Made by a program: the position numbers and the translations under genes. DNA of 64,000 nucleotides, taken from contig NZ_PPDD01000002.1 in assembly GCF_002959895.1 (NCBI RefSeq), positions 1 to 64,000 of the forward strand, in the 5' to 3' direction. This stretch comes from Veillonella infantium (lineage in GTDB: Bacteria; Bacillota; Negativicutes; Veillonellales; Veillonellaceae). This document shows positions 34,348 to 43,835 of this stretch, piece by piece; position 1 is the first letter of the stretch, and every line of letters begins with the position of its first letter. Under the pieces are notes generated by a model, which did no database searches, had not been told where the DNA came from, and saw only the letters and a list, made by a program, of their open reading frames with translations.

Positions 34348-34809
34348 TTAAATTAAACCTTCTAAGTGAAGTACTAATTGGGCTAATGCTGTTGCACAGA
34401 TGAAAGTACCTGCTGTTACAGCTAGTGCAACAGGAATAATGCGCCAAGATAAGCGACGGAATGCACCAAGGTCTTTCCCTAAGGATAAACCTGCATAAGC
34501 AAGTACTGGTGTTGTAGTAGCAAGGAATGTAACTTGGCTAGTTTTAGCTATAATCCATTCTTGACCAGGCATACCTGGTAAGGATGCAACAACACCGACT
34601 AAGGAAACCCAGAATACCATAGGCAATTTATTTGCATATGGCAAGTAAGAAATCATAGCCCCAATAGTAGCAAGACATGCTAATACGGCAACGCCGATTA
34701 AGCTGTCCCCAAATAGGTGTTTACCGTCCATTACGTTACCTACTGCAGTAATGATAGCAGCAATACAAATAACGATGACAAATTGTGTAATTTTTTCGCT
34801 TTTACTCAT
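34348..34809 (-). CDS. Small polytopic membrane protein paired with DUF3100
   Basis: A 153-residue protein with four to five membrane helices, including QFVIVICIAAIITAVG, a LIGVAVLACLATIGAMISYLP segment and a C-terminal IIPVALAVTAGTFICATALAQL. It overlaps the DUF3100 gene by 8 bases and has AGGAGG upstream, so both are translated together and probably form a two-subunit transporter. It lies upstream of the M20 gene. The family is not recognised with certainty; the arrangement resembles split transporter halves. Confidence 0.7.
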   Translation of the reverse strand: MSKSEKITQFVIVICIAAIITAVGNVMDGKHLFGDSLIGVAVLACLATIGAMISYLPYANKLPMVFWVSLVGVVASLPGMPGQEWIIAKTSQVTFLATTTPVLAYAGLSLGKDLGAFRRLSWRIIPVALAVTAGTFICATALAQLVLHLEGLI

Positions 34810-35605
34810 GATTTGCTGCCTCCTCTGCTAAATCTTGTTCACGTGTACGACCAGTAAAGAAGTTGTAAGCTTTTTCCATTACCGGTAAGGAAATAAATAG
34901 GCCGAAGTATACGCCTAATACTGTAGTCAACAAGTTTGCAGCCCCAGCAAGAGCCATAATTTGTTGTTCATAATCTGGATATACTGCAATGATTGGAGCC
35001 GTAGCTGCAGCCATCATACTAGCACTACCTACACCAGCACCCATAGCTAATGCCAATGGATGGAACCAACCAGATTGTGCCAACATACCAGCCAATACGG
35101 AGGACCACATAGCGCCAATAAGAACACCACAGATGTACATGCCCATAACACCACGGCCCTCAGGAGAGCTAAAGCCAAATTTGTCGATAATAATCGCTAC
35201 GTTCGGCTCACGGTCTACGGAATAACAAGCACCTACTGCTTCTCGACGCATACCAACTAATAATGCTACAGGTAAACCAAATACAATAGTACCAAAGAAA
35301 TGACCAAGCTCTTGTAATAACAATGCCCAGCCAGCACTTGTAAGAATACCAAGATTTGGACCAATACCTAAACCTACTTTTACCATCAAGATCATAACGG
35401 CAATACCGATATAATCGGCAGATTTTTCCATCTGTTTAATGGTTAGGATTTTAAACTTAGGAATAGAAATTAATAAACCTAGAATCAATGTGTACAATAA
35501 TGGCAATAATACAACAGGACCTAGTTTTTTTATGCCTATAAATTCAGCGACTACAGTTAACACGAGCGCTAGAAAATGTATTTTGAGATTTCCCAAAAGC
35601 TGCAT
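34802..35605 (-). CDS. DUF3100 membrane protein, putative transporter
   Basis: A 267-residue protein with about eight membrane helices and the DUF3100 pattern: FIGIKKLGPVVLLPLLYTLILG, an EAVGACYSVDREPNVAII segment, FSSPEGRGVMGMYICGVLIG and GAGVGSASMMAAATAPI. DUF3100 has no proven function, but fusions and neighbours point to transport. Coupled to the 153-residue membrane protein and followed by an M20 amidohydrolase, it may import an acylated amino acid or aminobenzoyl-glutamate-like substrate which the hydrolase then cleaves. AGGAGG lies 5 bases before the ATG. Confidence 0.8.
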   Translation of the reverse strand: MQLLGNLKIHFLALVLTVVAEFIGIKKLGPVVLLPLLYTLILGLLISIPKFKILTIKQMEKSADYIGIAVMILMVKVGLGIGPNLGILTSAGWALLLQELGHFFGTIVFGLPVALLVGMRREAVGACYSVDREPNVAIIIDKFGFSSPEGRGVMGMYICGVLIGAMWSSVLAGMLAQSGWFHPLALAMGAGVGSASMMAAATAPIIAVYPDYEQQIMALAGAANLLTTVLGVYFGLFISLPVMEKAYNFFTGRTREQDLAEEAANHE

Positions 35606-35795
35606 AATGACCTCCTATAAAAACATATAATATAACATTGTTATATTATAAATAATTGTTATTAAAAGTGTCAACTACAGATGTACAATTGTCTATCAGT
35701 ATTATATTTTTCATACGTATCTTGAGATACAGAAAATATATAGTAGTTATGCTTACTGGAAAATGATATCTCCATTTAACATCTCATAACATGTA

Positions 35796-35828
35796 AAAAA
35801 GGCAGTTTGATTTCTCAAACTGCCTTTT
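35796..35828 (-). terminator. Terminator after recO
   Basis: AAAGGCAGTTTGA pairs with TCAAACTGCCTTT with a 4-base loop, followed on the minus strand by TTTACATG. It ends the era-region operon 8 bases after the recO stop; the rest of 35606-35795 probably holds the DUF3100 promoter. Confidence 0.8.
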
Positions 35829-35836
35829 GACTATCA

Positions 35837-36541
35837 TTAAATTATGGAGTTCAAAAACTTAACACTTTGTAGTTGTTTTCCTATTTCTTGCTCGCAGTAT
35901 GCAAATAGTAGTTTTTCTAGTTCCTTCCATATTGTTTTGGGAAGTTCTATAGGCGTGTCTTCGCCCCACTGGTAAGAAAGAATTTGAGGTAATCCAGCTT
36001 TTACAGAAGGAGAAATACTGAGATTCGTCGTTTCTCGTACCTGCAACCAAAATGGATCAATACCATCTTGATGAGTAAAAGCATTAGCCCTAGGCACAAC
36101 CCCTGCGAGGGATAGTAATTGCCATCCTAGCATTATCGTTCCTAGCTGTACATTGCGGCGCCGTATTTGCTTGGAATAGTTTACAACGGTATCAAACACC
36201 TTGCGATCTACATCATACATAGCAAAAAGTTCTTGAATGAGCTCACTGGCCACTGCAGCATAAGCAATATTATCTAAATTCACATCTAATGATTCTACCA
36301 CATAGGAACCATCAATTTGTGTAACATTTACATATTCACCATCAGATACGACCGTTATATACATGGCACTAAAGGGACGTAAATAGGAACTGTTACGCAT
36401 GGTCATCATGCGCTTATGCGGTATAGATGCACGTATAATCCCTAAGCTAGGTGTGATAAAAGTAAATACAGAGTATAGCTTATGTTTTTTTCGACTAATG
36501 ACGATGGCAGGCGTGTTAAAACCACCATTAAGCTTCTTCAT
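35837..36541 (-). CDS. recO: DNA repair protein RecO
   Basis: Recombination mediator that loads RecA on SSB-coated DNA with RecR. The 234-residue protein has an N-terminal OB-fold (PAIVISRKKHKLYSVFTFITPSLGIIRASIPHK pattern, around 11-44) and a helical C-terminal domain with LGWQLLSLAGVVP. The usual C-terminal four-cysteine zinc site of many RecO proteins is not seen, leaving a divergent member. The start overlaps the end of the corC gene by 14 bases. It is last in the phoH-ybeY-era-corC-recO run, its usual neighbourhood. Confidence 0.85.
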   Translation of the reverse strand: MKKLNGGFNTPAIVISRKKHKLYSVFTFITPSLGIIRASIPHKRMMTMRNSSYLRPFSAMYITVVSDGEYVNVTQIDGSYVVESLDVNLDNIAYAAVASELIQELFAMYDVDRKVFDTVVNYSKQIRRRNVQLGTIMLGWQLLSLAGVVPRANAFTHQDGIDPFWLQVRETTNLSISPSVKAGLPQILSYQWGEDTPIELPKTIWKELEKLLFAYCEQEIGKQLQSVKFLNSII

Positions 36542-37859
36542 GTTCTTCTTCCGTTATTTCCTCTTCAGGTAAAGGTGTTACTTTAATACGGGATACGCGA
36601 TAGCCTTGCATTTGTGTTACTTCAAAGGTATATCCCAATGCATCCACAGTATCACCAACGATTGGTGTCCGTTCTAAGAGACCAAATACATAGCCCCCAA
36701 TTGTATCAGAATCGGAATCGTCGATTTCAACGTCCATCATTTCCTCTACTTCGTCTACGAGGACCTTACCATCAAACTCAAAGGATCCATCTGCATAAGC
36801 AATTTTAGCTGGTAAGTGTGGTTCATGTTCGTCTTGAATATCCCCAACGAGCTCTTCGATAATATCTTCAAGGCCTACGAGACCAACCATACCACCGTAC
36901 TCATCTACAACAATAGCTTGATAGATACGACGAGTTCTCATGTATTGTAGCAGTGTGGATAACTTCATTACCTCTGGCACAGTTAAGATATCTCGTTTTA
37001 CATTACGCAAATCCTTACGCGCTTGGTTAGGACGTTCCATGAGGTCCTTAATATGAACTAGACCAATGATATGATCCTTATCCTCCACACATAGAGGGTA
37101 ACGCGTATGAGCCTTAGAACGAATAAATTTCATTGCTTCATCGTAACCGTCTTCAACGAAAATACAGTCCACATCTTGACGCGGTACCATAACCTCTTTA
37201 GCTCTACGGTCTACAAAGTTAAAAACATTGTCAATCAACTCTGATTCTACTTGGTCTAGTTGACCTTCTTCATGACTTCGAGAAATCATCATACGGATTT
37301 CTTCTTCAGAGTACACAAGGTCTAGCTCTGTTAAATATTTTGTTTTGTAAAAGCCCAAAATAACAGTGGAAATTTTGCTAGCAATCCAAATGAACGGATA
37401 TACCAAACGACCAGCAGCTACTACGATGCGGCTATAGGTATTTACATACTTTGTTGGGAACGATAAGCCCAATGCTTTAGGTACGATTTCACCAAAGATT
37501 AAAACGATTAAGCTAATTAATAGCAATAAAAGTATATCTAGTACGAGGTGCATCCATGTACTATGCACATTAAATACCGCTACAAGTTGATCTACGATGT
37601 TATCAAATACATAGGTGCCTGTACCAGCAAGAGCCAAAATAAAGAATAAAATCAAAAACTGCGTAGTATTTAAAAAATACTCAGGGTTTTGATAGAGTTT
37701 TAATAAAAACTCTCGATCCTTCTCTAAAAGGATATCCATATCCTCAACATGCTCTTTACGAAGGCGGGCAAAGGAGAACTTTGCGACCACAAAAAAGTTA
37801 ATTAAAAATATACATACAAGGCCAAACCCTATGGGTAACAGGCCATCTACACTATCCAT
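36528..37859 (-). CDS. CNNM/CorC-type CBS-domain membrane protein
   Basis: A 443-residue protein with an N-terminal DUF21/CNNM membrane domain (four helices to about 150), a CBS pair (EVMVPRQDVDCIFV to VGLVGLEDIIEELVGDI, about 220-345) and a C-terminal CorC_HlyC domain. Proteins of this type take part in magnesium or divalent-cation export or sensing at the inner membrane. The start at 37859 has AAAGGA upstream. It is interposed between era and recO, overlapping recO. A hemolysin-C label in databases would be historical. Confidence 0.9.
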   Translation of the reverse strand: MDSVDGLLPIGFGLVCIFLINFFVVAKFSFARLRKEHVEDMDILLEKDREFLLKLYQNPEYFLNTTQFLILFFILALAGTGTYVFDNIVDQLVAVFNVHSTWMHLVLDILLLLLISLIVLIFGEIVPKALGLSFPTKYVNTYSRIVVAAGRLVYPFIWIASKISTVILGFYKTKYLTELDLVYSEEEIRMMISRSHEEGQLDQVESELIDNVFNFVDRRAKEVMVPRQDVDCIFVEDGYDEAMKFIRSKAHTRYPLCVEDKDHIIGLVHIKDLMERPNQARKDLRNVKRDILTVPEVMKLSTLLQYMRTRRIYQAIVVDEYGGMVGLVGLEDIIEELVGDIQDEHEPHLPAKIAYADGSFEFDGKVLVDEVEEMMDVEIDDSDSDTIGGYVFGLLERTPIVGDTVDALGYTFEVTQMQGYRVSRIKVTPLPEEEITEEEHEEA

Positions 37860-37913
37860 CTTAATTCCTTTCATACAATAGGGAAAACAAGTTAGTAATT
37901 ATTATATCAGAAT

Positions 37914-38813
37914 TTATTTTCTATAACCAAGTTCAGATAACATGCCGGATTTATTGCGCCAATCCTTTTTAACCTTAACCCAAAGGTCTAAGTACACCTT
38001 TGTAGCCAATAGTTTTTGAATATCTACACGGGCTTCAGCACCCAGTTGTTTCAACAAGGCACCTTTCTTACCGATGATAATTCCCTTTTGAGAGTCTCGT
38101 TCACAGTAAATAGTAGCACGGATATAGGTTGTACCATCATCACGCGTTTTCATTTCATCTACATCTACAGCGATAGCATGAGGGATTTCATCACGTGTAG
38201 CCAATAGAATTTTTTCACGAACAATATCGGAAATGATAAGACGTTCTGGTTGATCCGTAATCATGTCCTCTGGGAAGTATTGTGGACCTTCCGGTAATGT
38301 TTCTTCTAATACATGTAGAACTTCATTTAGGTTCTCTTTATCCTTTGCAGAAATAGGAATAACCCCTGCAAATGGATATGCATCTTGATAAGACACGATG
38401 GCTTCTAAAAGCTCCTCTTTTTTTAGAGTGTCAATCTTGTTAACGACTAAGAAAACAGGCACTTTTACACGTTTCAATTGTTCAATAATGAAATTATCCC
38501 CAGGGCCGCGTTTTTCGTTGCCTGCCACTACAAATAAAACAGCTTCCGTTTCTTTCAAGGACTCAATGGCAGCATCTACCATGAATTCACCTAATTTATG
38601 TTTTGGCTTATGTACACCTGGTGTATCCATGAAAACGATTTGTTTTGCTTCATCTGTATATACACAGATAATACGGTTGCGCGTTGTTTGAGCCTTATCG
38701 GATACGATAGCGATTTTATCACCAATAAGGGCATTAATTAAGGTAGATTTACCGACATTTGGTCGACCTACAACGGCTACAAAGCCAGATTTGAAATGTT
38801 CGTTGTTATTCAT
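37914..38813 (-). CDS. era: GTPase Era
   Basis: Essential GTPase for 16S rRNA maturation and 30S assembly. The 299-residue protein shows G1 GRPNVGKST (16-24), G3 DTPGVHKPKHKLG, G4 NKID and a C-terminal KH domain with GIIIGKKGALLKQLG. The start at 38813 overlaps the ybeY stop by 8 bases; GGAGG lies 12 bases upstream, slightly distant, and another ATG four codons earlier overlaps that site. It is coupled to ybeY, another rRNA-maturation factor. Confidence 0.95.
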   Translation of the reverse strand: MNNNEHFKSGFVAVVGRPNVGKSTLINALIGDKIAIVSDKAQTTRNRIICVYTDEAKQIVFMDTPGVHKPKHKLGEFMVDAAIESLKETEAVLFVVAGNEKRGPGDNFIIEQLKRVKVPVFLVVNKIDTLKKEELLEAIVSYQDAYPFAGVIPISAKDKENLNEVLHVLEETLPEGPQYFPEDMITDQPERLIISDIVREKILLATRDEIPHAIAVDVDEMKTRDDGTTYIRATIYCERDSQKGIIIGKKGALLKQLGAEARVDIQKLLATKVYLDLWVKVKKDWRNKSGMLSELGYRK

Positions 38814-39282
38814 TATATGGTGCATCCTCCCGCACATAACCGAGATTACCTAAGATAAATTCTTCTTCAGTACGCATCTCTTTTTTATCTTCATCGTTCA
38901 TATGGTCATAGCCTAAGATATGTAAGCAACTGTGAGTCGTTAAGTACGCTAATTCTCGTTCAAAGCTATGTCCATATTCAATAGCCTGTTCACGAGTGCG
39001 CTCTAAAGAAATAATCATATCACCAAGTAAGTGATGTTCCTCTTCACTGCCTTCATAATCATCCCCTTCATTAAGGGCAAAGGACAATACATCGGTAGGT
39101 CTATCGATACCGCGATATTCCTTATTGAGCTCGTGAATCTTTGCATTATCGCAAAGTAAAATACTCATTTCATCTTCTTCAAGACCATATACGCGACTCA
39201 CTTCATCACAGACCTTACGTATAACAGCCTCAATATTGGAATCCTCTTGAATTCCTTCATCATAGCTAATATTTATATACAT
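38806..39282 (-). CDS. ybeY: Endoribonuclease YbeY
   Basis: A 158-residue zinc-dependent rRNA-maturation RNase. The H-X3-H-X5-H metal site is present at His117, His121 and His127 in THSCLHILGYDHM. RGIDRPTDVLSFAL (57-70) is the other conserved element. AAAGGA precedes the ATG by 6 bases. It lies 2 bases after phoH and overlaps era, the classical phoH-ybeY-era set; the diacylglycerol kinase and cytidine deaminase genes often found here in other Firmicutes are missing. Confidence 0.95.
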   Translation of the reverse strand: MYINISYDEGIQEDSNIEAVIRKVCDEVSRVYGLEEDEMSILLCDNAKIHELNKEYRGIDRPTDVLSFALNEGDDYEGSEEEHHLLGDMIISLERTREQAIEYGHSFERELAYLTTHSCLHILGYDHMNDEDKKEMRTEEEFILGNLGYVREDAPYNE

Positions 39283-39284
39283 GC

Positions 39285-40298
39285 TTATCCTTTCGCTACA
39301 TGCTCTTTAGATGCTGCGTTAGTTTCCGCAGTCTCACCAGCTAATTTACGTTCATGATACTGATCGTAAGCTTTTACAATACGGCCTACTAAATCGTGAC
39401 GAACAACGTCTTGATCGCTAAAGTAAACCATATTAATACCAGGCACATGGCGCAATACCTTTTCAGCCTCGCCAAGACCAGACACAACACGTGGTGGCAA
39501 GTCAATTTGTGTCTTATCACCGTTGACTACCATTTTAGAATTGTTACCTAGACGTGTTAAGAACATCTTCATCTGCTCAGCCGTCGTATTTTGAGCTTCG
39601 TCAAGAATAACGAAAGCATTTTCTAAGGTACGACCACGCATATATGCTAATGGTGCTACCTCAATAGTACCGCGTTCCATAAAACGTTGTACTTGCTCGA
39701 TGCCAAACATTTCATGTAATGCATCATAAAGAGGTCGCAAATAAGGATCTACCTTGTCTTGTAATTCACCAGGTAGGAAACCTAATCGTTCACCAGCCTC
39801 TACAGCAGGACGAGTCAAAATGATTTTATCAACATTGCGGTTTTTTAAATAGAATGCAGCTAACGCTACGGCTAGGAATGTTTTACCTGTACCAGCAGGA
39901 CCTATACCAAAGGTAATGGTGTTTTTGCGAATGCTATCTACATAGTATTTTTGACCTTCCGTTTTAGGCGTAATATTTTTACCGCGCATATTAACAGATA
40001 AGGTATCTTCAAACATAGTATGTACAGCATCAGCTTTACCGTTCGCTACAAGTTTGGCCGCAATACGAACTTGGGACTCAGTGATGGTACTACCTTCTCT
40101 GTATAGGAATACTAGTTCTTCTAAGGTGCGATAAAGGGCCTCTACTTGCTTTTCATCGCCCTTGATAACCACGGTATCTCCACGTGCCACTACATCTACA
40201 GAGATGACTTCAAGCATCATATGCAAATACCGATTATGTTGACCTAGTATGGATTGTGCTAGGTCATATGTAGGAAATGTAAATACTTGTTCGCTCAT
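39285..40298 (-). CDS. PhoH-like ATPase
   Basis: A 337-residue PhoH/YbeZ family P-loop protein, often acting with YbeY in rRNA quality control. Walker A is GIGPAGTGKT (131-140) and Walker B lies in ENAFVILDEAQNTTAEQMKM; RPAVEAGERLGFLPG is the signature following the P-loop. The N-terminal 100 residues resemble a KH-type RNA-binding region. AGGAGG lies 4 bases before the ATG. It is followed directly by ybeY and era. Confidence 0.92.
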   Translation of the reverse strand: MSEQVFTFPTYDLAQSILGQHNRYLHMMLEVISVDVVARGDTVVIKGDEKQVEALYRTLEELVFLYREGSTITESQVRIAAKLVANGKADAVHTMFEDTLSVNMRGKNITPKTEGQKYYVDSIRKNTITFGIGPAGTGKTFLAVALAAFYLKNRNVDKIILTRPAVEAGERLGFLPGELQDKVDPYLRPLYDALHEMFGIEQVQRFMERGTIEVAPLAYMRGRTLENAFVILDEAQNTTAEQMKMFLTRLGNNSKMVVNGDKTQIDLPPRVVSGLGEAEKVLRHVPGINMVYFSDQDVVRHDLVGRIVKAYDQYHERKLAGETAETNAASKEHVAKG

Positions 40299-40306
40299 AC
40301 AACCTC

Positions 40307-41272
40307 CTAATCTATAAACTTACGAACGGCTTTGCCGTTTAAATAATCACATAAATCACCTTGATGGGCATCCAATTCGTCTAATTTATCATCAATCAAA
40401 TCTTGTACGCGCCACCAGCCCATAGACCAATTTGTAAAGAGCGTATTATCTTCAGGTGCTCGTCCTACAAGACGTTGTAATACAATGTCAGGATGTAAAT
40501 GACGAACAAAATTTACAACCCGATCAGCATATTCTTCAGCACTGATTAAGGTGAACTGACCTTCTTGATACCACTTGGCCATCAGTGTATTTTTTACGAT
40601 ATACAAGGCATGTAATTTAACTTGATCAACACCGAGGGCTGATAAGATACGGGCCCCTTCGATGGTATCTTTCATGGTATCCCATGGAAGATTAACAATC
40701 ATATGTGTAGTAATGTTAAATCCGTATCGTTTAATGCGCAGTACAGCATCAATAAACTGTGCTAAATCATGACCCCGATTAATTTTCTCTAATGTATCAT
40801 AATTAACCGTTTGTAGGCCTAATTCAATATAGATATCTTTTTGAAAACGATCACGAATATCCGCCAAGATTTCTAGGTATTCATCGGCAATACAATCTGG
40901 TCGCGTAGCAATAGCAATGCCTACAGCTTCATCAATACAGCCTTGCTCCATATAGCTTTTAAAATCATCAAGTCCCAAATAGGTATTACTAAAGTTTTGA
41001 TAATAAGGTATAAATTTTTTCGCCTTATATTTAGGACCTATGTGAGCAATATTTTCCTCTAATTGCATGCGCACTGTCATCCAAGCAGGACGATTTTCAT
41101 AGCCCGCACCGATTTCACCACAGAAGGTACAGCCCCCTACGCCTGCCGAACCATCTCGATTTGGACAAGTCAGGGGCAACGCAACAGGCAATTTATAAAC
41201 CTTTTCCCCATAGGTTTCTTTATAATATTTAGATACCATGCGGTATCGCTTTGGTCTCGTTGTATCGGTCAT
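40307..41272 (-). CDS. TIGR01212-family radical SAM protein (YhcC-like)
   Basis: A 321-residue cytoplasmic radical SAM enzyme of uncharacterised role. The cluster cysteines have the unusual spacing Cys36, Cys48 and Cys51 in LTCPNRDG and GGCTFCGE, the pattern that separates this group from classical CxxxCxxC proteins. YIELGLQTVNYDTLEKINRGHD and the HMIVNLPWDT segment are also characteristic. GGAGT precedes the ATG. It lies 8 bases upstream of phoH on the same strand. Confidence 0.9.
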   Translation of the reverse strand: MTDTTRPKRYRMVSKYYKETYGEKVYKLPVALPLTCPNRDGSAGVGGCTFCGEIGAGYENRPAWMTVRMQLEENIAHIGPKYKAKKFIPYYQNFSNTYLGLDDFKSYMEQGCIDEAVGIAIATRPDCIADEYLEILADIRDRFQKDIYIELGLQTVNYDTLEKINRGHDLAQFIDAVLRIKRYGFNITTHMIVNLPWDTMKDTIEGARILSALGVDQVKLHALYIVKNTLMAKWYQEGQFTLISAEEYADRVVNFVRHLHPDIVLQRLVGRAPEDNTLFTNWSMGWWRVQDLIDDKLDELDAHQGDLCDYLNGKAVRKFID

Positions 41273-41347
41273 AACACTCCTATTTAACTAACCAATCATC
41301 GCTTATTATGTAATATTTCAACTATCAAAAATACTATGTTTATATTA

Positions 41348-43186
41348 CTAACAAGCCTCTATTTCAGGACGTATAAAGGGTTTTACCTCTTTATTAACGT
41401 CGATAACTACGGTAAATGGTGTATTAGGTACATTTTCTATACCTAATACATGTGCCGTGTCCTCAGACATTGGCATTTCCACATATTGTTGGCGAATTTT
41501 ACGCCATTCTTTAAATGTATAGTCTGGAATATACTGAGATGCAATCTCTTCGTTGCGCCAGAATGCTTCCCCTTCTTGTAAAAGTTCTTTTGTCTGCTTC
41601 GGCAAACCAACGGCTTCGCTGCGAACCTTACCACGATAGCTAACAAGTGTATCATATTGCAATAGTTCGGCTGCTACTTTGTCACCTTTAAACAAGAAGA
41701 AATTATACAAGAACTCAATTTGGTCGATATCTTTCAAATTAACCTTATGATTTCCAGCATCGAGCCAAGCCTGTGTCATTTCACAGAAATAAGAAAAGGC
41801 ATCTTTTTTAGGCTCCACTTTAGAAGGATCATACTTTTTCATAGGTGGTACATGATTTGTTGCTGTATCTTCACCAGTTATGGATGTATCAGTATGTTCC
41901 TTTATGAGCTTGCTTCCAATATAGCCAAAGACAGTTCTAAAACGTTCACTATTATAGAAGCGTTCAAATACATCTTCAAAGTGTTTTAAAAAACGTATAT
42001 CTTTATACGGTAATACATGAGTGGTTAGTACCTCATATGGCGCTAAAGGATCGCTAATATATTGGTATTCCTCCATACGGCGTACACCAGACCCTTTTAA
42101 TAATTTCAAGAAACCGATTTGCAGCGCATGAGGTTGTAAACTAAATAAATCGTTGAAGGATAATCCAAATCGAGCTTTATTTTCGTAAGGTAAGCCTACA
42201 ATTAAGTCCATATGTACATGTGTGCGTCCCGCCTCAATAATAGGACGAATTGCCTTTTGAATGTACGGCCAATCGTTATATCGATTAATAGCATCTAAAG
42301 TTTTCTTATGTGTACTTTGCACGCCCACTTCGATTTGAATACGCCCAGGTGGTGTTTCACAGAGAATATTTGTTTCCCATTCCGTCATGAGCTCAGGTTC
42401 CATTTCTAAATGGAAGTTAGTCTCTGTATCAGCATCACGCATAAATTCCATCAACGGACGATGGTGATGTGGTGCACAGTTAAAAGTTCGATCTACAAAT
42501 TTAACTTGCTTTACCTTATGATCCATAAACCATTGTAACTCTTTTAATGTTCTTTCTTGTGGAAAGAATCGAACCGTATTCTTGTTGCCAGATAAACAAT
42601 ACTGACAGGAGAATGGACATCCTCGAGAGGACTCATAGTAGATGATTTTATGTTCTAAATCGACCATATCCTCTTCCACGTATGGGAATGGTATAGTACT
42701 GAGATCCTTAACCTCTACGGTCTCAATAGAGCCCATGAGTTGGCCAGAAATATGGCGGCCACGAACGCCAGCAATTTCCTCTGTAAGGCCATCCTTGCCA
42801 TTTGTTAAGGCCCTAATAAGTTGATAAAAGGCTTCTTCCCCTTCACCTTGTACAACATAGTCTACAGCATGGCAACGATTTAGAATTTCATCGGCTGTGA
42901 AAGATACCTCTGGACCGCCTAAGATAATTTTAATATCTGGTCGAACAGCTTTCACCATGTCTACCACATGTAAGGTCATTTCAATGTTCCAGATATAGCA
43001 AGCAAAGCCCAATACATCTATATTGCGCTCTGTAATATCGCTAAGAATATGTAAAACAGGCATATTAATAGTATATTCTACTATATCGTATGCCTGTCCG
43101 TGAGCCTGCCCATAGGCTTTGAGATAACGCAAAGCCAGGGAGGAATGTATAAATTTTGAGTTTAATGTGGATAAAACTACGTTCAT
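41348..43186 (-). CDS. B12-binding-domain radical SAM protein (DUF4080 type)
   Basis: A 612-residue protein with an N-terminal cobalamin-binding-like domain (about 1-135, ILGGPEVSF near 89-97), a radical SAM core with Cys190, Cys194 and Cys197 in RGCPFSCQYC, and a C-terminal DUF4080-like region (about 400-610). Enzymes with this layout do methylations or rearrangements, but this family has no assigned substrate; the usual B12 histidine motif is not evident, so cobalamin binding is uncertain. AAAGGGG lies before the ATG. The second radical SAM gene is immediately downstream. Confidence 0.85.
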   Translation of the reverse strand: MNVVLSTLNSKFIHSSLALRYLKAYGQAHGQAYDIVEYTINMPVLHILSDITERNIDVLGFACYIWNIEMTLHVVDMVKAVRPDIKIILGGPEVSFTADEILNRCHAVDYVVQGEGEEAFYQLIRALTNGKDGLTEEIAGVRGRHISGQLMGSIETVEVKDLSTIPFPYVEEDMVDLEHKIIYYESSRGCPFSCQYCLSGNKNTVRFFPQERTLKELQWFMDHKVKQVKFVDRTFNCAPHHHRPLMEFMRDADTETNFHLEMEPELMTEWETNILCETPPGRIQIEVGVQSTHKKTLDAINRYNDWPYIQKAIRPIIEAGRTHVHMDLIVGLPYENKARFGLSFNDLFSLQPHALQIGFLKLLKGSGVRRMEEYQYISDPLAPYEVLTTHVLPYKDIRFLKHFEDVFERFYNSERFRTVFGYIGSKLIKEHTDTSITGEDTATNHVPPMKKYDPSKVEPKKDAFSYFCEMTQAWLDAGNHKVNLKDIDQIEFLYNFFLFKGDKVAAELLQYDTLVSYRGKVRSEAVGLPKQTKELLQEGEAFWRNEEIASQYIPDYTFKEWRKIRQQYVEMPMSEDTAHVLGIENVPNTPFTVVIDVNKEVKPFIRPEIEAC

Positions 43187-43249
43187 AGGTCCCCTTTATA
43201 TCATCGAATGGCTCAGCCACCGTCTAGTCATAATATATATATTATACCA

Positions 43250-43666
43250 TTAAAAGAGGCCAAAGATAAAGGAAACAATAGCCCCCACTAATATGACAAC
43301 ACCTACTACGGATAGGATAATGCCACCAAAGAATACTACAGCTGCTAAAACAATTGCTAGAAGGATAATTAAAACAATACGACTCAGCCAGCTGGTACTA
43401 TTAAAGCTATACACCTTAACATGAGGGCCATATTGATTGTACTCTTCACCGCGTTGATACTCTTCGTTCATATTACTAGGTGTAGAGTCCACATGAACAG
43501 AGTCTCCTACCTCTTCAATAGTTACACCATCAAAGTCACGTCGTTCATCATCAGACAGTACCCGTGTATTTGGTTCTGCAGAACGAGCATTACTACCAAA
43601 GCTATCGCTACGTTCATTATTTCTATATGTATTTTGATTGTTATTTGTATTGTATTGATCAGACAT
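43250..43666 (-). CDS. Small membrane protein with Asn-rich N-terminus
   Basis: A 138-residue protein. The first 30 residues are Asn/Gln/Ser-rich (NTNNNQNTY), the middle is acidic, and residues 92-137 hold two Val/Ile/Gly-rich membrane helices separated by a short FFGG-type turn. The N-terminal 90 residues are probably cytoplasmic. The start at 43666 follows AAAGGA by 7-8 bases; an upstream ATG has no support. It lies between gatB and the DUF4080 gene, separated from gatB by a terminator. No family or function recognised. Confidence 0.65.
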   Translation of the reverse strand: MSDQYNTNNNQNTYRNNERSDSFGSNARSAEPNTRVLSDDERRDFDGVTIEEVGDSVHVDSTPSNMNEEYQRGEEYNQYGPHVKVYSFNSTSWLSRIVLIILLAIVLAAVVFFGGIILSVVGVVILVGAIVSFIFGLF

Positions 43667-43750
43667 CGTTACGTCCTTTATATAACCAAAATAATAATTA
43701 ATTTTATACAACTTATTATATCATATTTTAGATAGAAAAATGCAAATAAA

Positions 43751-43790
43751 TATCCCCTACAGATATAAATTTATATATCTATAGGGGATG
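43751..43790 (-). terminator. Terminator after gatB
   Basis: ATCCCCTA pairs with TAGGGGAT, with an inner AGATATA/TATATCT stem; the minus-strand continuation is ATTTATTTGC. It closes the pcrA-ligA-gatCAB region. Confidence 0.7.
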
Positions 43791-43835
43791 TATTATATTA
43801 GTATTCTTTGTAACTAATATATGCTAACGCACAGA

